Assembly (NCBI GenBank): GCA_963773085.1
Contig: CAVYZS010000018.1
Location: forward strand, 124,001 to 188,000
From: JAENVT01 sp963773085
Lineage (GTDB): Bacteria; Actinomycetota; Acidimicrobiia; Acidimicrobiales; Ilumatobacteraceae
Length of the DNA: 64,000 nucleotides
Direction of reading: 5' to 3'
The notes under the pieces are model-generated. The model saw only the letters and a list, made by a program, of their open reading frames with translations, had not been told where the DNA came from and made no database searches. How positions within the stretch are numbered: the first letter of the stretch is position 1; the number at the start of each line of letters is the position of its first letter. The translations under genes and the position numbers were made by a program. Below are positions 36,204 to 47,611 of the stretch, in pieces.

Positions 36204-37382
36204 TTAGATGAAGCCGCGGAGATGGTCGAGTTCGACTGCGTCGGCTGCGAGTCGTCCGATGGTCTCCAGCTCGTTCAACGAGTCGACGGAATCCAATTTG
36301 CGAACCACTTTGGAGTCGATGTATCCGAGGCCAGCATCGTTCAAGGCTTGCTGGCCAAGATCTGCGTTGTAGCGGACATAGCTGAACCGAGCCGGGTAGT
36401 TTCGTTCGAGGTTCCGTAGATCGCTGACCTCGTTGTCTATCCGTGCTCCGTGCCGACAATCGCCGAAGAATCGACACAGCCGATCTTGTTCGATGGCCGC
36501 ACTGTTCATCAGGTATCCGATGAGGTGCTTTGCAGTGTTCACCAGAGTGACATCTCCGACACCGATACCAGGCCGAGCTGATGCCGCCGTACCCGTGCCG
36601 ACCGAGACACTCAGCAGCAGGTCAGCCCCCTCGGCCCACCCCAGCCCGTAGGGCTTCGCTGTCGCCATCAGGTACTGGATGAACGCCGGGTTGTTGTACG
36701 CGGTGATCCCACCGTCCTGGAAGATGAAACTGCGCCCGCCAAGCACCACCTGCTCGGGTGGGAAGTAGATCGGAGCTGCCGTCGAGGCTCGTACCAACTT
36801 CCACAGCGGTATGTTGAGGTTGCAATCCGCCCGCTTCCTGTCGTTGTACTTTGCGCTCGTGCAGTTGGAGAGCGGCCATGGTGAATCAGTCGAGGTGTTC
36901 TGCAACACGCATAGCAGCACAGTTCGTAGCCGGGCGTCGCCGAACGAGGTCTCGGCTCCGAACGTGTGCTGCAGCGCCTCACGAAGTGGGCCATCCTGGT
37001 ACAGCGACCACATCTTGCCGGCCAATCGTCGCTTCCTGAACAGTGACGGACCAAGGTTCCGATAGAGCTGCTCGAGCTCGGAGACTGGCTTTCCCAATGC
37101 GAGCCCTGCCGCGATGATGGCACCGGTGCTTGTGCCGGCCATGTAGTCGAACTCATCGGCCAGCACCAGATCCGGATTGCCACGGTGTCCCCGCAGGATT
37201 TCCTCGATCCTGGCGAGGATCTGCAGGCTCAGCATTCCTCGCAGCCCTCCACCGTCGATGGAGAGCAGCTTTTTTGCCCAGGACTTGTCTCTCGATCGAC
37301 GTACGACACGGTCGTACCTCCATACGGTTGCGGAGGCTGGCAAGCGTAGCTTTCCTCGCCGACTAGCATTCGTACTTCGCAC
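36204..37382 (-). CDS. patatin-like phospholipase
   Basis: 392 residues. The oxyanion loop is LLSIDGGGLRGMLS, the nucleophile motif is YMAGTSTGAIIAAGLALGK (GxSxG), and the dyad Asp is in FQDGGITAYNNPAF. The architecture resembles bacterial CapV-type patatins, which are membrane-degrading effectors of CBASS immunity. It is divergent from the deoxyribosyltransferase/SLOG gene with only ~22 bp between starts if GTG 37382 is used; the true start may be further in. No cyclic-nucleotide synthase of the CD-NTase type is seen nearby. Confidence 0.85.
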   Translation of the reverse strand: MRSTNASRRGKLRLPASATVWRYDRVVRRSRDKSWAKKLLSIDGGGLRGMLSLQILARIEEILRGHRGNPDLVLADEFDYMAGTSTGAIIAAGLALGKPVSELEQLYRNLGPSLFRKRRLAGKMWSLYQDGPLREALQHTFGAETSFGDARLRTVLLCVLQNTSTDSPWPLSNCTSAKYNDRKRADCNLNIPLWKLVRASTAAPIYFPPEQVVLGGRSFIFQDGGITAYNNPAFIQYLMATAKPYGLGWAEGADLLLSVSVGTGTAASARPGIGVGDVTLVNTAKHLIGYLMNSAAIEQDRLCRFFGDCRHGARIDNEVSDLRNLERNYPARFSYVRYNADLGQQALNDAGLGYIDSKVVRKLDSVDSLNELETIGRLAADAVELDHLRGFI

Positions 37383-37404
37383 TTGCGCTCCAGGGGGTTC
37401 TTCT

Positions 37405-39436
37405 GTGAGGGCGTTTGTAATACGGCCGTTCCGGCACTACCCAGATCTCGGATTCGACCCCGACCTCGTACATGCCACGCTCATCGGTCCAGCGCTGGCC
37501 GAGGTCGGGTACATGGGTGGCACCTCGGCCTCGATCGCCGACTCGGGAAGCGTGCCGGAGCGAATGATCCGGGAGATCATCGATGCCGATCTCGTCATCG
37601 CCGACATCTCGATGCACAACCCAAACGTGTATTACGAGATCGGTGTGCGCCACGCTCTTCGTCCGACGGGCACAGTGCTGATACGGGCAAGAGCGGACGA
37701 CCAGTACGCCCACGAAGATGTGCCATTCGACGTCGAGGGATGGAGCTACGTCGGCTACGACCGACGCGACCCAGGTCAGAAGCTCGCAGAGCTCGTGAGC
37801 ACGATCCGCGCGTTCGCAAGCACTCGGCACGGTCGACAGCCCGGTGTTCCGCCTGTTCCCGGATCTCCAAGTCGACGCAAGCGGCTGGGACAGGCTTCCC
37901 CTTGACCTCGCCGAGGAGATCGACGTGGCCAAACACGCCGACTCCGGTGGCGATCTGCGCATGTTCGCCGAGGATGTAGTCGGTACCCGGTTCGAGGAAG
38001 CAGCGCTGAGGCGCATCGCCCGCGCCCAGGGCGCCGTGGGTGACCGTATCGGTGCCTGCTCGACTTGGGAAGCGGTACTCCATCGGCGACGCGACGACTA
38101 CGAAGCGAACCACGAATTGGCGACGATCTATTCTCGGCTCGACCCCAATGAAACGCGTTCGGAGCTAGCGATTGGCCGAGCGTTGCAGAACGCCAGGTTG
38201 ACACCGTACGAGCAGGCCGACCTGCATGCATTGCGTGGTCGCAATCTGAAAGACACGTGGCAGCGCGAATACCTGACGGAACCTATCACCAACCCGCGCC
38301 AACGGGCCCTCAGATCGTCAACGCTTGACGCGGCCATCGACACGTACCTTGCCGCCTTTCATCACAGCCTCGACAATTACTACGCGGGACTGAACGCGCT
38401 GGCCCTCACCGACGTGCAGATCTGCCTCGCCAATGAGCTGCCCGAGGTGTGGGTGACCAACTATCGCGATGACATCGAGGCAGCCGATGCACTCGCGGCT
38501 CGGCAGCGTCTCCGAACGTGGCTGTGCGACGCCGTGGGGATCTCGCTGCAACGGACGCGGGAGCACCAGCGGGCAGCCGGCACCGATGACCCCTGGCTCG
38601 ACGCCTCGTCTGCTGATCACATGCTCATCGCGACGGACGACGCCGCACGAGTGGTGGCCGCATACGAGCGAGCGGCGGGCCGGCTCGGGCCGGACAGTCG
38701 CGAATCGGTTCTCCGCCAGCTCACGGTCTACAACGATCTCGGCATCCGACTGGACCTCGTGGAGCGGGCGATCGAGTCCGTCGGCGGCCGCTATGCGCAA
38801 GCCAGGTCCATCGGCCCGACGACCGAAGAGATCGTTGTCTTCGCCGGCCACCTCCCCGATCCACCAAACGTCTCGTGGCGGCGGTTCCCGATGTCGGCAG
38901 TCGACGATGTCAGGGCAGCGCTGCTCGGCGACATGAAGTCGCTGCGCGACGAGTGCCTGGGGCGCGGAGCGCGTCTAGTCGGCCTCGCGTCGGCGTCGGC
39001 CGGTGGCGATCTGTTGTTCCACGACGTATGCCAGGAACTCGGAATCACCCGAGAAGTGTTCCTTGTAGTGCCCGATGCGGACTTTCGAGCGACAGGGATC
39101 TCCAGGGAGGGCCCCAGTCAAGTTTGGATGGAACGCTATCTGGCCGCCGTTGCCCCGGGGACACCGATCCACATCCTCGACCGGACACCCCACTCTCCGA
39201 GCTGGCGGGACGCCACTGGTGGCGAACACTCCTGGGAGCGCTGGAAGCGCTGGATGATCCACCACGCCCAAGCCCGCAGCGGCCGGGTAACGGCGCTTGT
39301 ACTGTGGGATGGCCAGCCACCTCGTGGAACCGCTGGTGTCGCCGCCTTCGTCGACACCGCCGCCAAACGGGGCGTGCCGGTACAGATCGTGCGCCTGGCA
39401 GAGATTGTCGGAGAAGGATCGGTTGCGGTCAGCTGA
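37405..39436 (+). CDS. deoxyribosyltransferase-like / TRAFs-binding / SLOG three-domain protein, one frameshift
   Basis: About 677 residues from a GTG at 37405. Residues ~1-135 look like a nucleoside-deoxyribosyltransferase/TIR-like fold (RAFVIRPFRHYPDLGFDPDL; ADLVIADISMHNPNVYYEIGVRHAL). A central ~250-residue region resembles the TRAFs-binding TPR-like domain DUF4071 (ACSTWEAVLHRRRDDYEANHELATIYSR; ALRSSTLDAAIDTYLAAF). The C-terminus is a SLOG-type Rossmann domain (IVVFAGHLPDPP, SASAGGDLLFHDVCQELGIT, ALVLWDGQP). The first domain joins the second near 37830 with one extra base (RAFAS then LGTVDSPVFRLFPDL). SLOG domains bind or cleave nucleotide derivatives and sit in conflict systems. The divergent patatin is the candidate effector. 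Confidence 0.7.
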
Positions 39437-39692
39437 CGGCCCCGGGAGTTCCGCTCAACGCAAGCCTCGTGCCCGGGCAGTACTACGCACAGGTACGCAG
39501 TCGTGAGACCAAAGGCCGGTTCGGGATCTGGAAGCCCCGCCGATCACATCATCTTGGTGCCATCGGGGTTGACACGTTTAGGCTACCTTTCCACATGGTA
39601 TTAGGTCCAACGACTCATTGGCAGTGAGACTGCTTGATCATACAGTGAGGACGCACCAGCAACTCCGGTGTGTAGGGGACGGAAAGCAACTA

Positions 39693-42636
39693 GTGGACGA
39701 CCGAAACGCAGTGGCGGCGCGGGCTGCCCCTCCTCCTGAAACACGTAGCGACCGATCCGGTGACCAGCGGTCGCGTCGAGGAGGCCGGTACGCAACAGCG
39801 GCGATCAGCAATCGGCTCCTCGAGCGCAGCGAGGAGATGTCGGAGATCCGCCACCTGCTCAGTGGTAGCTGGGAGCACTCGAAGTGCCCCATCGTGATCG
39901 AAGGCCAAGTCGGCACCGGCAAGACCGCTCTCCTCAACGCGACACTGGCGATGGGCCGCGAGGTCGGACTCCGAATCGGCCGGGCTCGCTGCGACGCAGC
40001 GGAGACATCAGCCTCGTTCGGTGTGGTACGCCAGTTGTTCTCATCGATGTACAGCAACCAAGGGATCCCCGATGATGCTGCGAACGACGACACGGACCTC
40101 GCCCGTCGCGTCCTGCGCGGCGGTCTGAGCCCGACAGATGACACGGTCGACACCTACCACAGCCTGCTGCTGCTCCTCGAGACGACGGGCGACGAGCCCG
40201 CCGTGCTCGGCGTCGACGATGTGCAATGGGCCGACGCCGAGTCTGCCGGCTGGCTGCAGTTCCTCGCCCGGCGCCTGACGACGTCGTCCGTGCACCTGGT
40301 GGTCACCACCCGGGCCGGGCGGGCAGGCGCGGCGACCGCAACCGACCCACTCGTGTCCAACCCGTCGACGCGCCGGTTCATCATGCACCCGCTGGGCATC
40401 GAATCGACGCGGGCGATGATGACCCAACACCTCGGCGCAGACTTCTCCCAACACGTCGCTGCCCGAGCACAGGCCGTCACAGGCGGCAACCCCCTCCTGG
40501 TCGCCAGGATGCTGACGGCGCTCGACGAAGGCAGTGACTCGCCGGACCACATCACCGAGCATCAGATCGCGACCCTTGCCTCACCGGTGGTCGCTCGTTT
40601 CGTGATGTCGCTCGTCGCAACGCTGCCCGACGGCACGCTGTCGCTCCTCGAAGCCGCCGCCGTGCTCGGTGAAGCCGACCTCCGGGTCGCCGCCACCGTC
40701 GCGGGCATCGGCTACGACGACGCCGGAAGGCTCGCCGATGTGCTCGCCGACGTCGGACTGCTCGGGGTGGGAGCGGCCGCTCGACTTCCGGCATCTGTTC
40801 GAACGAAACAGCGTGTACTCGGTCATCCAGCCAGGCCGCCGAGCGCAGCTGCACGCGCATGCTGCGAAAGTGCTCTCTGATCTCGGCGCGAGTGTCGGTA
40901 CGATCGCCAAGCACTTGATGGAGAGCGATCCGAGTGGTGACGAGTGGACTGCGTCCGTTCTGGTCGAAGCAGCCCGACGTGACCTCGACCTCGGCGACGC
41001 CGAGTCCGCTACGGAGCTGCTGGAGCGAGCCGATCGCGAGGCACCGGCGGGCCCCCTTCGCGCCGACATCGCCAGGTTGCGTGCGGAGGTCGACGGCAAC
41101 CTCGGCCTCGACACAGCTGTCGAACACCTCGGTCGAGCGGCTCGCCTCGGGTTGAACCCGGTCGCGCTCGCCGAGACAGCCCTCGATCTGTTGGACCGGC
41201 AGCGAGAGCACACCACCTGCGCAGCGATCTTGGAGATGGTCCAACCGGCGGGCGACGAGCTCATCGTGCACCATCCGCACCTCGGCCTGCGCTTGCAGTT
41301 GGCCGAGAGCGTCCTGCTCCCGGCGAGCGCGCTCCTCGAACGTCGCGGGCCGGCCATCGACCTCGATGCAGAGCTCGCCTCGACGGCCACGGCGCGACTG
41401 TTCGCCATCCAGCGCGCGTTGCGTACCGCCGCTCGCTTGGAGGGCACCCACCGGCAGTTGATCGACACGCTTCGCCCGCTTCTCACACCCGAGCTGTTGC
41501 GCGCCGGCGGGCTCGTGCAGACGGCGATCGTCGCCGCCGCCCTCAGCGCACTCGTGCGGGTCGGTGCATACGGGACCGCCGATCCGTTGATCCGCACTGC
41601 CATCGGCGAAGCCGAAGGTGCCGGACGACGCCTCGATGTGGCCGCGTATACGGTGGTGCTCGCCGAATCATTGGCGATGCAAGGTCGTGTGGTCGCCGCC
41701 GAGCAAGCATTGGTCGGCACCAATTGCGACGCGCAAGACGTCGTCTCACAATGTGCGGCCATGCAGACTCGCGTCTACGCCACGCTGCGCGAACGAGGGA
41801 ACCACGAGCCCGTGCGGGTATCCGTGGTGCCCACTGCACTCGCTCCCGGCCTCGCCAAGCTCGGTGCCTCGCCCGGTATGTTCCTCACCGAGATGACCGC
41901 GCGGATGCAGCTCCTCGAGGGCAATTGGCTCAATGCGCTCACCAGCTTCGATCGCCTCGGTATTGCTGCCGAGCGGTCAGGCGTCCGCAACCCGGCATTC
42001 TCGCCGTGGCGCATCGGCCGCGGCGCAGCACTGGCCGGGCTCGGGCGCATGCGGGAGGGGGCCGCACTGGCTGCCGAGAACCTCGCGCTCGCTCGGACGT
42101 TCGGGTGCCCGATCACCATTGCTGAAGGGTTGGCATGCGCCGCCCGCTTCCAGAATGCCGAGGCGCAGGTCCCTCTGCTCAACGAGGCCGTCGGCCTGAT
42201 CGCCGGGACAAAGGCCGAGCTCCTGCGCTGCAACCTGTTGATCGACCTCGGTCTCGCTCGGCACTACGCCGGAGACGCGGTGGCGGCCCGCACGGCGTTC
42301 CGCGACGGTGCTGACCACGCAACGCGCCTCGGGTTCACACGGCTGGCCGGAGTGGCCGGTCGAGGGTTGCTTGCCTGCGGCGCGCGGCCACGCCGCCTGC
42401 AGACCTCCGGGCTGGAGTCGCTGACACCCGCCGAGCTTCGTGTCGTGAAGCTCGCCGCCGACGGCAGAACCAACGGATCGATCGCCACTTCGCTGTACAT
42501 CAACTTGAAGACGGTCGAGAGCCACCTGACCCGGTCGTACAAGAAGCTTGGCGTCGCGGATCGCGCCGAGCTCAAGGCAGCACTCGAGGCGAGTGAATCG
42601 GGCCACATCGCGCTCGAGGTCTCCGAAGCCGGCTGA
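39693..42636 (+). CDS. LuxR-family large ATP-binding (LAL/MalT-like) regulator, one frameshift
   Basis: About 980 residues. An N-terminal AAA/STAND ATPase (LLERSEEMSEIRHLL; Walker A VIEGQVGTGKTALL; Walker B AVLGVDDVQWADAES) is followed by a long TPR-like region and a C-terminal LuxR helix-turn-helix (LESLTPAELRVVKLAADGRT, then NLKTVESHLTRSYKKLGV). The frame changes near 40770 (DVGLLGVG then ERPLDFRHLFERNS), one extra base. The start is uncertain: GTG 39693 is preferred, TTG/GTG 39618/39624 are possible. It precedes the exopolysaccharide locus in the same direction and is a candidate regulator of the GH114 gene 25 bp downstream. Confidence 0.8.
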
Positions 42637-42661
42637 GGCAGCACGTTGCTGACCCGCGGAA

Positions 42662-43546
42662 GTGGGCGCGTTTCTTGTGTTCGGGGGGCTGGTCTTCGAG
42701 GGGTTGCTGCTGGCCGGTTGCTCGTCATCCGGCTCCACGGTCGAGCCTGCGACCGCGACCGCCGTGGCTGCGACTCGGCGGCCGACCCCACTGACACCCG
42801 GCACGAGTTGGCAATGGCAACTCGGTGGAGGAGCGATCGACGAGACCGTTCTCGACGGCGTCGACAACCCCAAGAAGATGTACGACATCGACCTTTTCTC
42901 CACAGACGCCGCAGTCATCGAACGGCTGCACGCCAAGGGGATCGTCGTCATCTGCTATCTGGAGACCGGCGCCTCCGAAAGCTACCGGCCCGATGCCGCA
43001 CGATTTCCGGCGAGTGTGCTGGGCGAAGAGGTCGACGGATACCCGGACGAGCGGTTCATCGACATTCGCCAGCTCGACGTCGTGCTGCCGATCATCGCCG
43101 ATCGCCTCGATCTCGCGGTGTCGAAGGGCTGCGACGGAGTCGAGCCCGACCTCGACGACACCTACAACGGGTACACGACCGGGTTCCCACTGACGCAGTC
43201 CGATCAGCTGGCCTTCAACCGCGCCGTCGCCGACGCCGCGCACAGCCGTGGATTGTCGATCGGACTGAAGAACGGTGCATCGGAGGACGGGACGTTCGAG
43301 CGTGCGATGGCCGAGTTCACAGACTGGGCACTCAACGAGGAGTGCAACACGTTCGACGAGTGCGCGGGGTACACCGTGTTCGTCGAGCAGGACAAGGCCG
43401 TGTTCCAGGTGGAGTACATCAGCCCAGACGGCACCACGACGGCAGACTTCTGTCCGGCGGACAACGCGGCAGACTTCGACGGGCTGCTCAAGGACTCGAG
43501 CGATTCGTTGGCCGCCCTGCCCCGCGAGGCCTGCAGATTCGAGTGA
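42662..43546 (+). CDS. GH114-type endo-alpha-1,4-polygalactosaminidase, lipoprotein
   Basis: About 294 residues. A lipobox LLLAGCSS ends the signal peptide. The body matches GH114/TM1410: TSWQWQLGGGAIDETVLDGV, KKMYDIDLFSTDAAVIERLH, VICYLETGASESYRPD, FIDIRQLDVVLPIIADRLDL, and GCDGVEPDLDDTYNG with the probable catalytic acids. The family cleaves alpha-1,4-linked galactosamine polymers; related domains are the hydrolase part of PelA and fungal Ega3. The product is anchored outside the membrane. It is convergent with the Agd3-like deacetylase gene, 60 bp apart, and likely processes the polymer made by this locus. Confidence 0.85.
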   Translation: MGAFLVFGGLVFEGLLLAGCSSSGSTVEPATATAVAATRRPTPLTPGTSWQWQLGGGAIDETVLDGVDNPKKMYDIDLFSTDAAVIERLHAKGIVVICYLETGASESYRPDAARFPASVLGEEVDGYPDERFIDIRQLDVVLPIIADRLDLAVSKGCDGVEPDLDDTYNGYTTGFPLTQSDQLAFNRAVADAAHSRGLSIGLKNGASEDGTFERAMAEFTDWALNEECNTFDECAGYTVFVEQDKAVFQVEYISPDGTTTADFCPADNAADFDGLLKDSSDSLAALPREACRFE

Positions 43547-43606
43547 TCAGCCGTCATTTGGTACCGCGCACTGGTACGCCAACATTTCCTGCGGATCAGC
43601 CGACTC

Positions 43607-46600
43607 TCAGTTGAGGAGGTATCCGTTCACGTCGGCGATGAGGTGCGTCGAGCCCGAGTTGAACAGGCAGACCTTGCCGTTGGCGGGGATCTGAGCGATG
43701 ACCGCCCCGGCAACAGTCGTGCCGACCCCGTAGTTGAGGTTCGAGGCTGTGGGGATGTCGATGCCGCACGGGTACACGGTGATGAAGCCTGGCGCTGCCG
43801 CCTCCGTCACGGTCACGTTGAGCACGACCGTCTTGGCGTTGTTCGGTACGACGTCGCGTCCAGCGACGGTCAGCTCTGTCACCATGCTGTTCTCCAGGAG
43901 CCCGCCGCCGTTGAACCGACCTTCGACCGTCACCAAACCGGGACCGGATCGTGTCTCGAGGAACCGAGCCGGGTTGATCGACTGGTACGAGCCATCACCT
44001 GGGAAGTAACCGTTGACGTCGACGACGAGATGGGTCGCCTCGTTGTTGTAGAGGCAGACGGTGCCATCGGGTCCGACCCTGGCGACGACCATGTTCGCGA
44101 CCGTCGAGCCGGTGGTGTAGTTGATGTTCGACGCCGTCGGGATGTCCCCGCACGGATACACGGTAGCGAAGCCAGGACCGTGGGCCTCGGTGACTGTCAC
44201 GTTGAGCACGACGGCCGAAGCGTTGGCAGGAATGCCTGCTCGGCCTGTCACATCCAACGTCGTGATCGTGTTCTGGCCGCGCATGCCCTCCCCCTGCCGC
44301 AGGCCGTCGACCGTCGTGTGGCCGGCGCCGGATCGCGTCTCGAGGAGGCGTGCGGGGTTCATCGAGCTGAACGTGGAGGTGACAGGGAAGTACCCGTTGA
44401 CGTCGACGATGAGCTGCGTCGCGTTCGACACGAACAGGCACACCTTGCCGTCGGTCCCGAGCTCGGCGATCACCGCGTTGGGCACGATCGCCCCGGCGGT
44501 GTAGTTCAAGCTCGAGGCCACGGGCTGCGGAAAACCGCACGGGTAGACCGTGACGAAGCCGCTCCCGAGCGCTTCGGCGACCGTGACGTTGAGAGCGACA
44601 GCGTTCGCGTCGATCGGCACCCCGCCTCGCCCGGCGACGAGGAGCTCGAGTGTGGATCCAGTGGCCCGCCTCCCCTCACCTGCGAACAGGGCGTCGACCG
44701 TGGTGAAGCCTGGGCGAGTGTCCGCCAGCCTCGCGGGCGTGATGGACTTGAGCGACGCATCGGCGGCGACCGTCAGTGTGAACGACTGGTGCGAAACGCC
44801 GGCCGTGCTCGTCGCGGTCAAGGTGAGCGGGAAGGAATGCCCGATCTCCGACTTCGGGGCCGTGCCCGTCAGCTCGGCGGTCCCATTGCCCTGGTCAGCG
44901 AAGGTGATCCCCGACGGGAGTGCACCCGACTTCGTGATCGCCGGCACCGGGGTACCTGTGGTGGTGATCGTGAACGAGAACGGAGTCCCGCCGACCGCAG
45001 CGACCGCAGCGGAGCTGGTGATCTGCGGAGCCCTGTTCACCACGAGCGTGAATGACTGATCGACCGCCCCGGCAGCATTTGTCGCGGTGAGCGTGATCGG
45101 GAACGACTGACCGCCGGCAGAGGTCGCCGGCGTGCCCGAGAGCGTCGCCGTGCCGTTGGCGCCGGGAGTGAAGCTGACGCCCGAAGGCAACGTGCCGGTG
45201 TAGCTGATGGTCGGAGCGGGGAGCCCGCCCGATGTGGTCACGTCGAACGAGAACGAGGTGCCGGCAACGACCGTCTTCGAGCTCGCACTCGTGAACGCTG
45301 CGGCCGTCGCCACGGTCAGTGTGACGGCTTGGGCGGTGTTGTAACCCGCGGCGACGAACGTGACGAGCGGATAGACGTTCTCGGTGCCAGCTGCGGGTGT
45401 GCCGGTGACGGTGATCCCGCCGGGCGTGGAGGTGTACGTCAACCCGGTGGGGAGCGTGCCGCCGATCAGAACAGTCGCGGTGGGAGTGCTCGACACCGAC
45501 ACGGTCATGATGCCGCTCTGACCGACCAGGAACGTGCCACCAGTCGTGACGAGCGCCGGCGCCGGAAGGGCGCCGGTTTTCGGACCGGCAGTGAGCCATG
45601 CCGACGACTCGCCGCCGTACGACTCGAACGTCGTACCGACGATTGTGCTACCGACGGGCGCCGTGAACGGCACGGCGCCGCCGGTCCCGTTGGTGATCGA
45701 GATCGCACCGTTCTGCACGTAGCCACTGACGGCCGCACTGTCGATCGCCCACCGCTGCTGACGAACCAGCTGGTCCGCTGCCTCGGTGAGGGTCAAGTTG
45801 ACGACACCAGTGGCCGCCGTGAACACCGTGCGAAGGGTGCCGAGGATCTTCTCGAGCAATGGATAGGCGAGCGCCTGCTGTCCGCCCACCAGGTTGCTCA
45901 CGTGCGCGTAGAACGGGCGCGGGTCGTTGCTGAGGATGAACCCGAGATCGAACGCGGCGTCCGTCGGCACGATGTACTCGTCGAATCCGGCGTCGGTGAG
46001 GAGCGGATGGATGCACGGCGGAATGTTGGGGTCGGTGCCACACGTGCCGCTCCCGCCGTCGGCCAACGTCGTGTAGAACCAGTTGTACTCATCGACGGCC
46101 TGCGCTCGTGTTGCCGTGTTGTAGTAGAGCGCGGTCGGGTGACGAGGAATCGTGTTTGCGGTGCCGACGACGCGGCTGCCCGTCTCTCGGGAGGCATCCG
46201 CACCGATGGCGGCGATACCGAGATGAGCCAGCGCGGCTGTGAAGTTCGGGTTGTCGGTCTGCGTCTGACCCGGAGTTGCTGACGAGTACTGCAGACCCGA
46301 GTGCTCGCCGCTGAGGTACTCGGTCGGGTCGAACAAGCCTGTCAGTCCGAGTTGCTGGCCCTTGGCGATGTTGTCGAGGATCTCGCTCTCGATGTCTGCC
46401 TGCAGGACCCAGGGGGACCCATTGAACGTGGTGCACACCCAGGGGGTCACGGTGAAGTCTTGTATGCAACCCTGGTAGATGTGCTGGAATCCGTGATTGA
46501 GCCACAGGAACGACGCCTTGTTGGCGAGGAGCGCGTCGGCGAGCGGGTCCGGATCGGGGTTGGAGTCGGGGTCAGGGCCGTCCTCGTACGCGTAGAAGGT

Positions 46601-47590
46601 GTTGAAAGGCAATGTGATCTTGTAGTTGTTCGCCTGCATCCACTGAACGGCAGAGGTCACGTCAGAAGGCGCCATGCGCGCGCCTGGCGGATCGGTTCCG
46701 ATGAGGCAGTCCTCACCCGGCGTGCAGTTCAACGCCGGATCCCACAAGGCGTCGGTGCCGAAAGCGTCGTCGAAGTGGAAGGTGAAGTTGTTGCGGTTGT
46801 AGCCGAAGTGGACCCCGCGGGTCATCCAGGTGATGATGCCGTGACCGAGGTACTTGAACTGCAGGAACGTGAAAGCGAAGCCAGGTGTGATCACCATCTG
46901 CTCGACGCCGCCACTGGAGTAGACGCCGAGGATCGAGCCTGACGTCCCGCCACCCGGCGGCGACGCGTCGACGAGCGAGGTGTACGCCGCGCTCAACGGC
47001 TGGGCGATGTGTCCGAAGCTGCCGATGGAGAACGGAACTGGGCCGTTGAGATATCCGAACCCGGCTGCCCGCCCGTTGGCGGTCACCTGGGCGGTCGTCC
47101 CATCGAGGATGCCGTCGAACGTCGGTGTGTTCAGGCCGATGCCGGCGTAGACGTTGATGTTGTTGTCCCAAGCGTTGACCTGACGGACCCCGAACCTCGC
47201 CTCAAAGGCGCGCAGCGTCGTCCGCTCTCCAACCGACAGTTGTTGCAGCTCATTGTCCGGGACGACAACCGCCTGGTACTTCGCCTCGGTTGCATTGGCG
47301 ATCTGGTTCGCGGTGGTGAGGAACTGAGGCGTGATGCTCGCGCTCACGATGTTCACCGAATTGAAGGGCACGCCTTCGGCATCCATCTGCGATTTGATCG
47401 CGGCGACAGGCCCGGACCCGTCGTCGAGGACGAGCACTTTCAAGTCGATCCGAAGGTTGAGCGGTGCAGCACCGGCGGGAGCCGGAGCGATCAACGCCAC
47501 GCTCGAGACGACGAGCGCTGCTGCGGTGAGCGCGTGCCGAACGAAGTGTGGCTTCGGGGAGGCGGTGGAGGGACGACGCCAGCCAGTCAT
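43607..47590 (-). CDS. secreted CE18/Agd3-like polysaccharide deacetylase with Ig-like and C-terminal repeats
   Basis: 1,327 residues. A signal peptide (HALTAAALVVSSVALIAPAPAGA) is followed by a domain starting RIDLKVLVLDDGSG. The catalytic-type region has GYNRNNFTFHFDDAFG near residue 268 (metal-binding Asp/His), LNHGFQHIYQ near 366 and LSGEHSGLQY near 428. This resembles fungal Agd3 (CE18), which deacetylates galactosaminogalactan. Residues ~700-950 hold three putative Ig-like repeats (ALPSGITF/TLPSGVSF type). The last ~370 residues hold three copies of the ASNLNY...VCLF...LIVDVNGYF repeat. The family call is from motif memory. It lies 21 bp downstream of its paralogue on the same strand. 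Confidence 0.65.
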   Translation of the reverse strand: MTGWRRPSTASPKPHFVRHALTAAALVVSSVALIAPAPAGAAPLNLRIDLKVLVLDDGSGPVAAIKSQMDAEGVPFNSVNIVSASITPQFLTTANQIANATEAKYQAVVVPDNELQQLSVGERTTLRAFEARFGVRQVNAWDNNINVYAGIGLNTPTFDGILDGTTAQVTANGRAAGFGYLNGPVPFSIGSFGHIAQPLSAAYTSLVDASPPGGGTSGSILGVYSSGGVEQMVITPGFAFTFLQFKYLGHGIITWMTRGVHFGYNRNNFTFHFDDAFGTDALWDPALNCTPGEDCLIGTDPPGARMAPSDVTSAVQWMQANNYKITLPFNTFYAYEDGPDPDSNPDPDPLADALLANKASFLWLNHGFQHIYQGCIQDFTVTPWVCTTFNGSPWVLQADIESEILDNIAKGQQLGLTGLFDPTEYLSGEHSGLQYSSATPGQTQTDNPNFTAALAHLGIAAIGADASRETGSRVVGTANTIPRHPTALYYNTATRAQAVDEYNWFYTTLADGGSGTCGTDPNIPPCIHPLLTDAGFDEYIVPTDAAFDLGFILSNDPRPFYAHVSNLVGGQQALAYPLLEKILGTLRTVFTAATGVVNLTLTEAADQLVRQQRWAIDSAAVSGYVQNGAISITNGTGGAVPFTAPVGSTIVGTTFESYGGESSAWLTAGPKTGALPAPALVTTGGTFLVGQSGIMTVSVSSTPTATVLIGGTLPTGLTYTSTPGGITVTGTPAAGTENVYPLVTFVAAGYNTAQAVTLTVATAAAFTSASSKTVVAGTSFSFDVTTSGGLPAPTISYTGTLPSGVSFTPGANGTATLSGTPATSAGGQSFPITLTATNAAGAVDQSFTLVVNRAPQITSSAAVAAVGGTPFSFTITTTGTPVPAITKSGALPSGITFADQGNGTAELTGTAPKSEIGHSFPLTLTATSTAGVSHQSFTLTVAADASLKSITPARLADTRPGFTTVDALFAGEGRRATGSTLELLVAGRGGVPIDANAVALNVTVAEALGSGFVTVYPCGFPQPVASSLNYTAGAIVPNAVIAELGTDGKVCLFVSNATQLIVDVNGYFPVTSTFSSMNPARLLETRSGAGHTTVDGLRQGEGMRGQNTITTLDVTGRAGIPANASAVVLNVTVTEAHGPGFATVYPCGDIPTASNINYTTGSTVANMVVARVGPDGTVCLYNNEATHLVVDVNGYFPGDGSYQSINPARFLETRSGPGLVTVEGRFNGGGLLENSMVTELTVAGRDVVPNNAKTVVLNVTVTEAAAPGFITVYPCGIDIPTASNLNYGVGTTVAGAVIAQIPANGKVCLFNSGSTHLIADVNGYLLN

Positions 47591-47611
47591 GTTGTTCCCG
47601 TCTTTCAGAGG

